This document shows, piece by piece, positions 34,977 to 46,132 of a stretch of 64,000 nucleotides of DNA. The stretch covers positions 40,982,001-41,046,000 of the forward strand of contig CANTUV010000035.1 in the NCBI GenBank assembly GCA_947685225.1, in the 5' to 3' direction. The notes under the pieces were generated by a model. That model had not been told where the DNA came from, ran no database searches, and saw only the letters and a program-made list of their open reading frames with translations. The number at the start of each line of letters is the position of its first letter. Position 1 is the stretch's first letter. The translations under genes were made by a program, and so were the position numbers. The stretch comes from Garcia nutans. Taxonomy: Eukaryota; Streptophyta; Magnoliopsida; Malpighiales; Euphorbiaceae.

Positions 34977-36311
34977 TGTGAACACTCAAATTTTGAGGCT
35001 CGGAAAGCCAATTTCCTCAGACCAGGCCGGACCGGGCAACAACGGTGAAACTCCACCGAAAGTATGTCTTCATGGTACTTGAAATGTCCGGTGCGACGCA
35101 AGGATCACGGATATGGTCTCGGAATAATTTTTGGAGGCCCGTAGCTCCCGGAAAGTCGGTTTTAGCAGAAGTAGTGCGAGTCGCGGTGGGCCAGGACAGC
35201 GGCCCAGCCGCCGGGACCGGTGGCCCAGCCGCTGTGGGGACGACGGCCCGGCCGCAGCCCACGGCGGCTCGGCCGCAGCCCACGGTAGCCCGGCCGACGT
35301 TGCCGGCGGCCCGGCCGCCGTGCAGCCCGATTTTGCCTATATATAGGCTTCAGATTTTCGAAAACAAGAGGACTTTTGGACTTCCTACGCCCAGATGCTG
35401 ACGAAATTTTTATGCTTAAGAATTTCTAATATTGTGTTGTAGAAAGCAAGAATCATACTCAAAAAGTGCAAGGAAACAAGATCTGGAACTTAGAAGTGGA
35501 AAAATTCTAATCAAGGTAATATCATAATTCATCTTCGGTCAATTCAAGCATATCATAAGCATTCTAATCTTCTTCTTAATTTCTTCTCGGTCAAAGACCT
35601 AATCTTTTTAGGTCTGAGGGCCTAACGGACTAATCAATCACCCTTTCGGCTTTAAGCCATAAATTAATTAATCTTTTGGCACGGAGCCTAAATTGCATCT
35701 CTTTGGTACTAAGTACCTAAATTTCACAGTTAAAATCAACCTTTTGGCACGAAGCCTAAATTGTCTCACTTTGGTACGAAGTACCTAAATTTCACAATCA
35801 ATCAATCTTTTGGCATGAAGCCATATTGCACTCTTTTGGTACAAAGTACCTAAATTTCACCATTTAGCACTAAGTGCTAAATCTCACAAATTTGGCAAAA
35901 AGCCCGACAAATGCACGAAGCATACACACACAAATGCATGAAGCATAAATTTCATCGCCTTTAAATAGGCTTTTCCGAACTACATGGGCTTTGATCTCCC
36001 ATTCAAACGGGGGTATGTAGGCATATTTGGGATTGACCCCAAATAGCAAGTCCACAATTTACTAACAATCTGTCTCTTCTTTTCTTCATTCCTTTTAGAT
36101 TTGTTCTTTTCGCAAGTTAGTCAAATGCATGACATAGTCCCCGAATCCTCCTTGGGTTCGCAGACTAGAAACCTTTACATTGGACAAGTTATTGGAGTCA
36201 AACAAGGGTTTTCTTAGTTTTTCCCTTCGAACAAAATAAACTGAGTGGCGACTCCCGACAACGAGTGAACTTTCGCCCGGATCCTTTTCGGACGGAAAAC
36301 CGAGGTTCACA
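34977..36311 (+). repeat. Tat-B 3' LTR
   Basis: It is 1335 bases against 1250 in the 5' copy. About 85 extra bases lie in the GC-rich array (35190-35325), which has more CGGCCCAGCC / CGGCCGCAGCC units. Elsewhere I count roughly 11 substitutions and one single-base indel. TATA box TATATATA and the mini-hairpin array are retained. Confidence 0.95.
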
Positions 36312-36345
36312 GTAGCTCTCCTTCAAGTGATCTCCTGCCTTGCAT
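36312..36345 (-). pseudogene. gag: Athila-1 gag N-terminal fragment cut off by Tat-B
   Basis: The ATG at 36345-36343 opens the gag frame. The 34 bases down to the target-site duplication (36312-36316) continue in the same frame at 21879, so Tat-B inserted after about 12 codons. This gives an exact break point for the gene. Confidence 0.8.
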
Positions 36346-36463
36346 AAACAGAAATTTTCTAGAAAAAGAAACAATTAAAAGCAAAAGACAAAATAAAATA
36401 AAATGAAAATAGTGAAAAATAATCTAAAATATTTTTTTAAATAAACAATTACGCCAATTAGCC

Positions 36464-36481
36464 TCCCCGGCAGCGGCGCCA
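36464..36481 (-). other. Athila-1 primer binding site (tRNA-Asp type)
   Basis: The minus strand reads TGGCGCCGCTGCCGGGGA, six bases inside the 5' LTR. From memory it is complementary to the 3' end of plant tRNA-Asp with one mismatch. The 118 bases between here and gag hold no other gene. Confidence 0.88.
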
Positions 36482-36487
36482 AAAACT

Positions 36488-38213
36488 TGTTGCGCTCGAA
36501 TTAACTCTACCACAAAGCGTCACTCGCAAGTATACGAGGTAGCTGTAGCAAAGGTGATCGTCCCAAGGTTGTCTCACAAGGAAGCTAAAGTGGCTAATTG
36601 ATTATCAAATTAAAAGTAACAAGTAATGAATAAACTTAAATTGCTAACTAATGAAAAAGTTTAATTGAAGTTTAAAACAATAAAAGTAAACAAGAGCTGA
36701 TGTTTTGATTCACTTGATAGAAAGGTCTAGGGTTTGCACTTCTCAACTACTGATATGTATGAATGGTTATTCCACTTAACTAATTTAATTTCAAAGATTA
36801 AATCTCAAACAACTTTATTAATTGAGTTAAGGAAATAAGCTCTCGCATTCAAACCTCTTACAACTAATCTTGTTATAATTGAAACAATCTTTTTAATAGG
36901 TTATATCCCTAATTCACCTAAGTCCTTAATTGAATTGTTCCAGCATTAGACTTCATCTCTCAATCCATCATCTAATACCTAAAACACACAATTGGTGGTC
37001 AATCAATTATATGTTAACAATAGTTCATTCAATAAAGGCTAAAGAAATTATTAGCTAAGAGAATAACCAATTCATACAATCATAGCAGATCCATACAAAC
37101 CCTAGACTAGATCAAATTAGTTCATAATGCAATCAAATATATTCATCTCATTAGTGTTCAAAGAAATCAAAATAGACATGATAATATCCATTAATACAAT
37201 TTCAATGTAAATAAAGAGAATAAGTTCAAGAACAAAACCAAGTTACAAACTCCTTGAAGTTTCTGAAGAATCTCTTTTTCAATCTTGCAAGAAGGATGTT
37301 TCGTTGGCTAGAACAAATCTAATGTAAGCTAGATTAATCAAAGTGAAATCAAAATAAAAGAAAACAAATGTTAAAACCCTAACTTTGCTCTTTGACGGCT
37401 CAAACAATTCTCCAAATTGTCAACAGTCCTCAACCCTAGCTTCACTCTTTCCTTTTATACGAAACGGCCGCTTTAAAAATCCGCTACGGGCTTGGTTCAT
37501 GAGAGACACGGCCAAGTTAGATGTGACTTGGCCGTGTGAGTGGTTTTTGGAGGGACACGGCCAGTGACTTGGCCGTATCCCTTACCTGTGTCCGCTTCTG
37601 GCTCAGAATTCCTTCTTTTCTTCTTTGGTTGAGTGACACGGCCAGATGAAGCTTGACTTGGCCGTGTTGGGCTACTTTGGAGGGACACGGCCACTGACTT
37701 GGCCGTGTCCCTTGCCTGTGTTTGCTTCTGTGAAAATTAAGTCCTCTTTTGCCTTTAGAACCAAGTGAGACACGGCCAAGTCAAGGTGACTTGGCCATGT
37801 TGATCTTCTTTGGAGGGGCACGGCCATAAGACTTGGCCGTGTCCCTTGCTTGTGTCTGCTACTGGGACTTGCTCTTCTTTTTAGCTTGGTATGGGACACG
37901 GCCAGTGACTTGGCCGTGTCCTCTGCCTGTGTCAGCCACTGCCCCTTTCTCATTCAATTTGTTTCCTTGCCTTTTTTAACCTAACACAAAACTCAAAACA
38001 AACTTTAAACAAGAAGTAAATAGACAATAACCAACAAAACATAAACACAATACTAAAAACTAAATCAAAAACGACATAAACACTGAAAGAACTAAAACTA
38101 ACAAAATTAATGAAAACACTAAACAAACCAATTAAAACTAACAAAATACCTAAAGAAAATAATAATTATCATACTAAACAAGACACAAATCTATAACAAA
38201 AACTAATAAAACA
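36488..38213 (-). repeat. Athila-1 5' LTR (right copy)
   Basis: It is exactly as long as the left copy (1726 bases) and differs mainly by transitions. It holds the seven-unit dyad array at 37501-37921, with several arms perfect here that are mutated in the left copy, for example the unit near 37890-37921. Confidence 0.94.
37452..37459 (-). promoter_or_regulatory. Athila-1 promoter TATA box
   Basis: TATAAAAG on the minus strand in the 5' LTR. The dyad array lies 42-470 bases upstream of it. A transcription start about 30 bases downstream would make the dyads U3, present in RNA only at its 3' end. Confidence 0.72.
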
Positions 38214-38218
38214 AGCTT

Positions 38219-38796
38219 AGAAACAAAATTATTTTCAAAAGAGCTTACAATTATTTAGGTCAATTACAAAATACCAAAAATCAATTGTGAGCCTAGTTTA
38301 TACTAAGAATTATTAATCATGGGCTTGTTTTTAGCATGAACTAATAGTTACTTTTCAAGTGAGAAATCTATTTATAGTAAACCTCTTAATTTAGTTTTAA
38401 TCCAATATAGCATAAAAGCTACTTTAGTTGGTTGAATAGATTAAATCCTAATTAATGGGAATTATCATGAACTGATTTCCATTTTGAAAATATAACTATT
38501 GGTTGAAATGTCCGAGGGAATTATACAAAAACAAGATACCCCATGTTGGTATTTTGTTAACCATATATCTAGGAAAAGAGACTCACCATTCGTGTGTGGA
38601 TGTTATAAGGTTGGAAGGGACATTCTACTTATCTTTATTGATTGTTTGTGCATACATGCATATATTTTCATCTCATATCATTGATCCTCTCTAGCTCTCA
38701 GCCCTAGATTACGACAGTTCAAAAGCTTATGACAATCCGACCTATGCCGGAGATAAAGAATCTAGCAACGACTCAATCACTTGCTCACTAAAAGCA
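38219..38796 (+). other. Tat-A leader, continued
   Basis: Native Tat-A sequence between the Athila-1 insertion and gag. It has no credible gene. Confidence 0.6.
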
Positions 38797-39969
38797 ATGG
38801 AGCCCGAACAAATTCAAAGAATGGTGGATGACGCCCTCAATGCCAAGATGGAAGAAATAAAAGAGGCCCTAGCTGAGACTATGAAGAACCAATTGGCTGC
38901 AATTTTAGGAAATCATGTCGAAGCATCTGCTAGCACTAAGAAGCCAAAGGACAAAGGGAAGACTAAAGTTGGTGAAGGTGATCATTGATGATGATGATGA
39001 TTGGGCTTAATACTTCCAAGATCCTCAAGACAAGAAGAAGCTATGGAGAAAACTGAAACTTCTGATGTTGCAAAGATGATTGCGGACTTAGAAAAGAAAT
39101 TTGAGAAGAAGCTGAAAATCGAAGAAATGTCCGAAGTTGACAAATTATTTAAGCTAGATGAAGAAGTTCCGTACAAGTTCAGGATGCCATCCTTTATGAA
39201 GTTTGATGGATCCAAAAATCTTCATCTCCATGTGAAGCAGTATATCATTGTTGTGCAGTCTGCCCGAGCTACTAAGGCTTAAACTCTAAGGTACTTCATA
39301 CTCTCATTGGATCCTATTATCCAAAATTGGTTCAATACCTTAGAAGAAGGAACACAAAAGAGTTGGGATCTGCTATACAAGGCCTTCATCCAACAATATT
39401 GATACAATGTTGAAATGGAAGTTACCTTAATGGAAGTTGAGTCCACTAGGCAACGACCAAATGAAAATTTTGTGGACTATGTGAAAAGATGGAGAAATAA
39501 AGCCGCTTTGCTTAAGAAAAGGCCTGATGAATCTGATCAAATAAGGATGATTGTAAGAGTGGTATTGCCTAGTCTTCATGAAAGGATGTCTCATACACTC
39601 ATCTGTGATTTCAAAGATCTCCTCTAAGCTGGTATGCAAATCGAAGAATGGGAAGGAGAGAAGAACCGTTTTTCAACAAGAAGTAATGAGAAAGGAAACT
39701 ATCAGTCTAGTAGCCAAAGCATGCAAAAGGTAGTCGGTGTTAATGCCACTAGTCAAGGAGGAATGAGGCAGTTTTCAGAATTAGGAAAGCCGCTGTCTTG
39801 GGTTCTTAATAAGCTATAAAAGAAGGGATTGTTACAACCCTTGACTCCTCATCCTTTGCCTAATCCTCTTCCACCTAACTTTGATACTAATGCATTTTGC
39901 CAATTCCATCAAATGCCTGGACACGAAACGGACAATTGTATGAAGTTGAGGCATGAGATCCAAATTTAA
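38797..39969 (+). pseudogene. gag: Tat-A gag, several in-frame stops
   Basis: Starting at MEPEQIQRMVDDALNAKMEE, one frame runs with stops at 38986-38988, 39280-39282, about 39400, 39625-39627 and 39817-39819. Recognisable Tat gag motifs are YKFRMPSFMKFDGS, LHVKQYIIVVQSA, YNVEMEVTLMEVES and NFVDYVKRWRNKAA. The zinc finger CQFHQMPGHETDNC is at 39898-39939. No frameshift is needed after about 39030. No pol follows. Confidence 0.85.
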
Positions 39970-42659
39970 TCTATAGTGGTAAGCTACCTGAGCCAGACAA
40001 GCCCAATACCAAGAACAACCCTTTGCCTAAGTTTGGAAGAGTACCTCCACCGGCAACCTTCATGGTAGGAAAAGGATTGGAAGAAGATTTTGTTTTTATC
40101 ATCCTTTCAAGATGAAGATATTGAAGATGTGAAAGGAAAAGAAGCTTAACTCAACAAACTATCCTTAGCTTGAATGATGCTTTTCAATCTTGCTTTCTTT
40201 AATATTTAATTGGAACAATTATGTTTTTCCTAATTTAAAAGTTGTCTAAATAAATTACTTTCATCAAAATTTTTGTTGGTCTTTGTTCATTTTGGTGCTC
40301 AACCAATGAGGAATCTAGCTTGATGATTCATGAATTAATATATTTATGCATCATGACTTGAATGACTTTACTGGGTGAGGGAATTACTCTATAGCATTGA
40401 GTTGTGTATGCTTACTTAGAGAGGGCTCCAACATAATTACCTTTGTCTAGGTCCTAGTTAGTCTTAGAACATGCTTTGAAAAAATTTTGAGGCAAAATTG
40501 AACTCTACTTATTCAAGGGAGAAATGATCTAGGCATTATTTCGTTAGCCAACAACTAGTATCCACCCAATTAAATATCAATCCCTAGTTGTCTCTTTGAG
40601 CCTTCATAAAATTTTAGCTTTCTTTTCATTGGCTTACAAACCCCAACAACCTACCCTGAGCTGTTGTGATACTTTTGACAAGTCTTTTGATCACTAAGAT
40701 GAAGAGGCAAGAAGATCAAAGAAAGAAATGAATATTCAAGGCCATGAAGATAGTTGAAGTTCATAGGGGTAGTTGAAGTTTTCCTAATATCTCCAATATA
40801 TCAAGACAACATCAGAGTAACAAATGATTTATCCCTATTAAAGAATATTTATGTCACTCCACTCATCCATTATTGGAAACCCAAGTTGGTACAAATAAGA
40901 CAACTCTTTTAGAGCTAGAACAAAAAAAAAAGAAAAAAGAAAAGAAGGAAAAGAAAGAAAAAAGAGAAAAAAAGGACAAAAAAAAGACAAGAAAAAAAGA
41001 GAAAAAGATAAAACCTAAAAAGGCAGTTCAGAAAGCCAACTGAGTTCTCTTTTACCTAAAGCAGCAAAAGGTTTCCATTTGGTTTATAAGGACAGTTTGA
41101 CTTGAATTGGTCCAACCCAACTAAAGATTCAATCAAAATCAGAGAAAAAGGAGAAAGACCATCCAGTTCTTGAAAGTTTTGTACTTGACAGTCCTACAAG
41201 GAAGAAGGACAAAATAATAAAATGCTCAAAGAAAGGGAAGAGTAAGAAAAATAAAAAGAAAGAAAAGGGAGAAGAAGAAAAGAAACGAATTTGGGTACCA
41301 AACTTTTTGCAAGGGCAAAGACTGTCCTAATCAAGATCCAGATTAATGCCAAAAAGAAAGAAGAATGTTCAAAGTGCTATCTTTTCACGCTCCCAACTCT
41401 CTAAAGTTCTAACAAGCAGTTTATAGTGTGAAGGTTTTGTCCTTTGTGTCACACCAGCTCCAATCTCAAAATGGCTTTCATTTAACCCGTGTCCCTTATA
41501 GAACTCATTTCAAGCCTATCAAAGACCTGTTGATCTCTCTTGGTAAGTAGAGTCTATTAGTGGAGATAGTTTGGATAAGCATGCATATGAGATAGACAAT
41601 ATTTAAACTCAAATGAGACCTTTGGCCAAGTAATATGTATGTGCCTATCTGAAGTGCAACAATTCTTGCTTAAATAGAAATAATTCTCGAGTTTAGTATG
41701 GTAACTAGGGTTGTCACATTATAGATATGTTAATTTGGAAAAATCAAGTCCTGAGGTACATTAACATTGATTTGGCAAAGTCAACATTTGATTTCAAAAT
41801 CAAAATTCAAAAAAATAAAAAATGTTTTTGACATACAAAGCCTTCAATTTAAGAGAAGTTTCTTGAACAGTCGAACCTCGAAGGACACATTGGGCAAAGG
41901 AAATGATTACTTGCAAGGTTATAAAGAAGCTACTGACTGACATGCTGAAACATAGTTTGAAATGGATGACTCTGCAGTTTGGGGTCTCCACCACTCATAT
42001 TTTCAACATCTTGAATATAAAAGCCATAAATGTGAAGCATCCTGTCATTCTAGTGCAAGAACTGAATGGGCATCTCAAAGGAGTCAATGAGAACACTTCT
42101 GCTGATCACCTTGGTCTGTGATTCGATGGAACGACTATAAGTATCATTCATGCATATCATGCATACATGAGCATATCACATCGCACTTTCTTGTCTTGTA
42201 TTGTTTATTCTTTGTCAAAGTGAACAACAAACACCATGTGAAGTAAAGAATCAACAGAAGATATTGAATCAAGGGGGGCATGGAAAGCCCATTGCTTGAG
42301 AAAGTTCCAGTAATTTTGCAAAGAGAAGAAATGCGTGCCTTTGAGAAGAACTAGACAACAAAAACATCAATCAGAGCCCGGATAGAAAAATCATGGGTTT
42401 GCGCCTACACAGGGGGCAAAGTTTCTCCTTTTCAGTTTTTGAGTTTATGCATGAACAAAATATTTTGAGACTCAGTTCTAATATTTTACCACGCAGGGGG
42501 GCAAGGAGAAGATATGAAGGCTAGCTAAAAAGGGCTGAATTTTTTGTAAAAGTGCAAAGGAAGAACAAAAAAGAATGAAAATTAGAAGAAAATTAGAATT
42601 CTCAAAAGAATGAAGATGTAAAAGATAAAAGATCAGTCCATCTAAAAGAGCTGAAGCCA
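39970..42659. other. Tat-A post-gag region, no recognisable gene
   Basis: About 2.7 kb where pol would be expected. I see no reverse transcriptase, RNase H or integrase motif in any frame. It holds a purine-only stretch (about 40919-41010) and polypurine-like runs such as cacagggggcaaag (42404-42417) and gcaggggggcaagg (42493-42506), similar to the true tract at 44001. Confidence 0.6.
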
Positions 42660-43330
42660 GGGTAAAGATCCGACTCCCAATGGATAAAGATCCATGTTTC
42701 AAGGGTAAAGACCTGACCTCTAGTGGATAACGATCTATGTTTCAAGGGTAAAGACCCGATTTCCAATGGATAAAGATCTATGTTTCAAGGGTAAAGACTC
42801 GACCTCCAGTGGATAAAGATCCATGTTTCAAGGGTAAAGACCCGACCTCCAGTGGATAAAGATCCATGTTTCAAGGGTAAAGACCTGATCTCCAATTGAT
42901 AACGATCCATATTTTAAGGGTAAAGACCCGATTTTCAATGGATAAAGATCCATGTTTCAAGGGTAAAAACCCGATTTCCAATGGATAAAGATCCATGTTT
43001 CAAGGGTAAAGATTCGATTTCCAATGGATAAAGATCCATATTTCAAAGGGTGAAGACCCGAAGTCCAAAGGATGAAGATCCATTTTTTCAAGGGTGAAGA
43101 CCCGATCTCAAAGGATGAAGATGCATTTTCAAGGGTGAAGACCTGATCTCCAAGGATGAAGATCCATTTACAAGGGTGAAAACTCGATCTCCAAGGATGA
43201 AGATCCATTTACAAGGGTAAAGACCCGATCTCCAAGGATGAAGATCCATTTTCAAAGGTGAAGATCCGATGCTAAGGATGAAGATCCAAGGTCCAACAAT
43301 GAAGATCCATTTTGAGGGTGAAGAACCACA
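42660..43330 (+). repeat. Tandem array of about 43-bp units in Tat-A
   Basis: About 16 units with the core gggtaaagacccgatttcca then atggataaagatccatgttt and caa. Units shorten to about 41 bases with gatgaagatcc in the right half. Divergence between neighbours is modest. Tat/Ogre elements are known to carry such arrays before the 3' LTR. Short ORFs across it are artefacts. Confidence 0.92.
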
Positions 43331-43386
43331 ATGCATAGAACAGCGAATAGTCAGACTTCTCAACTGATAAAAGGTCAGTCAAACTT

Positions 43387-43928
43387 AGTCTTGGGTCCAA
43401 GCACCTAAATTCAATTCAGTCTCGGGTCCAAGTACCTAATCTCGGGTCCAAGTACCCAAATCAAATCAATCTCAGGTCCAAGTACCCAATCTCTGGTCTA
43501 AGTACCCAAACTCTGGTCCAAGCACCCAAACTCTGGTCCAAGCACCCAAATTCAATTCAGTCTTGAGTCCAAGTACCCAATCTTAGGTCCAAGTACCCAA
43601 ATCAAATCAATCTCGAGTCCAAGTATCCAAATCAAATCAATCTAAGGTCCAAGTACCCAATCTCGGATCCAAGTACTCAATCTTGGGTCCAAACCCAATC
43701 TCGGGTCTAATTACCTAAATTAAATTCAATCTCGGGTCTAAGTAGCCAATCTTGGGTCCAAGTATCCAAATCAAATTAATCTCGGGTACAAGTACCCAAA
43801 TAAAATTCAGTCTTGGGTCCAAGTACCCAATCTCGGGTCCAAGTACCCAAATTCAATTCAGTCTCGGGTCCAAATACCTAAATCAAGTTCAGTCTCGGGT
43901 CTAAGTACCCAAATCAAATCCAGGTATC
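43387..43928 (+). repeat. Second tandem array, about 20-30-bp units, in Tat-A
   Basis: Some 25 copies of TCTCGGGTCCAAGTACCCAA, alone or with an AATCAAATCAA / AATTCAATTCAG spacer. It starts about 57 bases after the first array and ends shortly before the polypurine tract. Confidence 0.92.
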
Positions 43929-44000
43929 CATCTTCATCAAAAATCAGTCAAAAAATCATATTGCTTTTCACTCTCTTCTACTGAAAGTCTCAGATCGTTC

Positions 44001-44015
44001 CAGCAGGGGGCAAAC
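44001..44015 (+). other. Tat-A polypurine tract
   Basis: CAGCAGGGGGCAAAC directly precedes the LTR start TGTAGACCC. Confidence 0.82.
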
Positions 44016-44437
44016 TGTAGACCCTTAATTTTTTACCCAGCCTGGTCCAATATTTTTTATAGTCCAAAATAATTTTTGTGGTATTTTAATTAAATAATAT
44101 TTATTTTAGTAATTATTATTTATAATTTAATAAAAATAAAAAAAGTTAATATTAGTAAAGTTAAAATAATAATAATAATAAAATATAAAATTGGAGATGA
44201 AAAAATTCATCGCCAAAAGTAAATCGGCTAGGCCAATTCCCCGCAGGAAATTCCAGCGGTGAATTGGCAACTGCCCCATCAATTTTGAAGCCCGCTCACA
44301 AATTTTCGTAGCTCGCAGCGCAGTTTTTTTTTCTCCAGCGCAGTTTTTTTCGAAACCAAATTCTATTTGGTTTTGGTTTCTTTTCCTAATTGGTTTTAAT
44401 TTCCTTAAACAATTAGAAGTAGGTTTATTATTTTTCC

Positions 44438-44445
44438 TATAAATA
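44438..44445 (+). promoter_or_regulatory. Tat-A LTR TATA box
   Basis: CCTATAAATACC lies about 420 bases into the LTR. Confidence 0.6.
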
Positions 44446-45584
44446 CCACATTAAAACACAGAATTATGATATGGGGGGATCAAAGAGAAATTTGGACTTT
44501 TAATTAGGGAGAAATTTTGAACTTGACCTTGGACTTTTGGATTTCTTCGGCAAACCTCAAGCTTGAAAGAACAAGAAGCATTCATCAATCCATCAAAGGT
44601 AGCAACATTGCCTTTGTTATTGTTCATCCAGAAATAAGTTTTTGGTGGAACCAACTACGCAGGTTTGAATCTCTATTTTCTTTGTTTATATTTACAGTAG
44701 CTTCATCAAATTGGATTAATTATTTCATCATACAATTTGATCAATTATTCTACAAACTATCTAAACTTTATTTGAAATCCTAAAAATTATTTTTCAAAAC
44801 CCTAATTCCTTAATATCCGTAAAACATATTTTTGAAATCTGAAACCCTAATTACACTTTTATAAAATCATAAAATAATATATTGTTTTCTTAAAACCTTA
44901 ACCTAATCTCAAATTCAAACATCCAGTAACCTTATTTTTCAAATATCAAAATCTTTAACCCTAATTAATTCTTCTTTCCAAAATCACACATTAAGCATTA
45001 TTCTTTTAAAAAGTAACATTAGCTTCTTCCAATTTTCTAAATCTTAAACCCTAAAGTCTTAATTTTCAACACCAAAACCTACAACCCTAAAAACCAATTT
45101 CTAAAATTTTTTGGGGCGCTGCCCTCTTGACCCCTGCCCGCTAACCGGTTAGTGGGACCGCCGTATGGGCACGTTGAAGGGGTCAATATTCATTTGTGAA
45201 TTATGAGTCCGTGTATTTAACTTTCCTTTTTCCAAAGCCCTAATTGTTAAACATAAAACCCTATAAATCCTATTTCATGATGTTAGTCCTAAACCTAATT
45301 AAATCAATTTTTCAAAATCTTCACAATAACCTAAATAATTAATATAATAATTTCAAAATTCCAAAACCCTAAATGTTAATTAAAGAACCCTAAATTGAGA
45401 CATAAACTCTAAACTTATATATTTATTGCTTTATTTAATTTTAAATTTGATTATGTAGTTTATTATATGCTTTGATGGTTTATTTATTTAATTTCAATGC
45501 TTGATTTATTTAATTTATCATGGATGGATATTTTCTTTATTATTATGATTATTATTTATTTGTTTTGGTATTAAAATTGTAAGA

Positions 45585-45752
45585 GGTATGTTTCCACTTT
45601 GTGGGTACCCCATTAATTAATTTCTATGTAATTTAAATTACTTTTATATTTTCGGCCAATGTAAAGGACATGTTTCCACCTTTTGGTGAGTGTCCTATTT
45701 AGTTTAGACATGAACAATGTAAGGACATGTTTATATCCTCGGATGGGTGTCC
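45585..45752 (+). repeat. Three nested dyads with covarying stems in the Tat-A LTR
   Basis: Units at 45585-45609, 45666-45695 and 45723-45752 share a constant ATGTTT after the first outer arm. Outer arms are GGTA / TACC, GGACA / TGTCC and GGACA / TGTCC. Inner arms are CCAC / GTGG, CCACC / GGTG and ATCC / GGAT. The pairing is kept while the bases differ. Confidence 0.6.
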
Positions 45753-46132
45753 ATTTATTTGCTTTGTTTGGACATTACTTTGATTTTAATATAATGATGT
45801 TTTATTTTAATTGTTGCATGTAATATGGATAATATTGTTATATTTAAGAATTTTATAATATTAAGACCTGCAAAGGAGGCTGGTTCCAATGAGCTAGGCG
45901 TTGTGCACCATTTCTCACCTTCCCCACACATACCCAACTTTTCAAACCCATTAGGGGGTTGGGGATTCCTTGGAAATTGAGTCAACCATCCCTTTCTTTT
46001 TTTCTGCCCATCCGGGTGGAGACTCCATTTTCTCAGGGCTTAGGCCTGTGTTCTCTAAGGCCCCGAGCCTAAATAGTACCGAAGTCGCAAGAACCATTCC
46101 ATAGGGAGTTGGGCCGAAAACCCCCGCTCACA

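Larger units (their letters stand above)
21885..36311 (+). mobile_element. Tat-B: young, nearly intact Tat-lineage retrotransposon with antisense genes
   Basis: The 14.4 kb element has LTRs at 21885-23134 and 34977-36311 and duplications gtagc at 21880-21884 and 36312-36316. A Tat-type primer site and polypurine tract are present, and gag-pol carries a second RNase H. Two spliced genes lie on the opposite strand between pol and the 3' LTR. LTR substitutions are about 1% by eye, making it the youngest element here. It sits in Athila-1 gag. Extra antisense ORFs are known in the Tat lineage. Confidence 0.94.
11330..38213 (-). mobile_element. Athila-1: complete Athila-lineage retrotransposon, split by Tat-B
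   Basis: LTRs of 1726 bases each (11330-13055 and 36488-38213) are flanked by agctt at 11325-11329 and 38214-38218. A tRNA-Asp-type primer site at 36464-36481 and a polypurine tract at 13056-13069 fix the minus orientation. The gene order is gag, protease, pol, then an Athila ORF-1-like gene in the env position. Tat-B (21885-36311) is inserted in its gag; without it the element is about 12.45 kb. I count about 10 differences in the first 370 bases of the two LTRs. Confidence 0.93.
1..46132 (+). mobile_element. Tat-A: old, gag-only Tat-lineage LTR retrotransposon hosting nested insertions
   Basis: The first 48 bases match the last 48 bases of the LTR at 44016-46132 with about 7 differences, and are followed by a primer binding site identical to that of Tat-B. 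The native parts are 1-207, 10906-11329 and 38214-46132. The rest is inserted Tekay and Athila-1 DNA. Without insertions the element would be about 10.6 kb: two LTRs of about 2.1 kb and an internal part of about 6.4 kb. It has a decayed gag and no recognisable protease, reverse transcriptase or integrase, so it looks like a non-autonomous gag-only derivative. The 5' LTR start and the left target-site duplication lie outside the window; atatg at 46133-46137 would be the right one. Confidence 0.82.
44016..46132 (+). repeat. Tat-A 3' LTR
   Basis: It runs from TGTAGACCC to GCTCACA. The last 48 bases match window positions 1-48. It contains a TATA box and nested dyads at 45585-45752. Many CCCTAA words reflect A/T-rich drift, not telomere arrays. 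Confidence 0.85.

Noticed and set aside
36464..36481. tRNA-like sequence
   Set aside because: Only the 18 bases of a primer binding site are present. No cloverleaf can be formed, so it is not a tRNA gene.
41903..42121. 72-residue ORF in Tat-A as a possible pol remnant
   Set aside because: No reverse transcriptase, RNase H or integrase motif could be seen in it or around it.
42957..43363. Overlapping minus-strand ORFs of 83 and 91 residues with repeated HPW/SSPLKM words
   Set aside because: They are translations of the 43-bp tandem array, not a protein family.
43387..43928. Regular short repeats that could suggest a CRISPR-like array
   Set aside because: Eukaryotic retrotransposon context, repeats degenerate, spacers themselves repetitive, no associated genes.
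44016..46132. Many CCCTAA words suggesting telomere-like repeats
   Set aside because: They are scattered singly in A/T-rich LTR sequence and never tandem.
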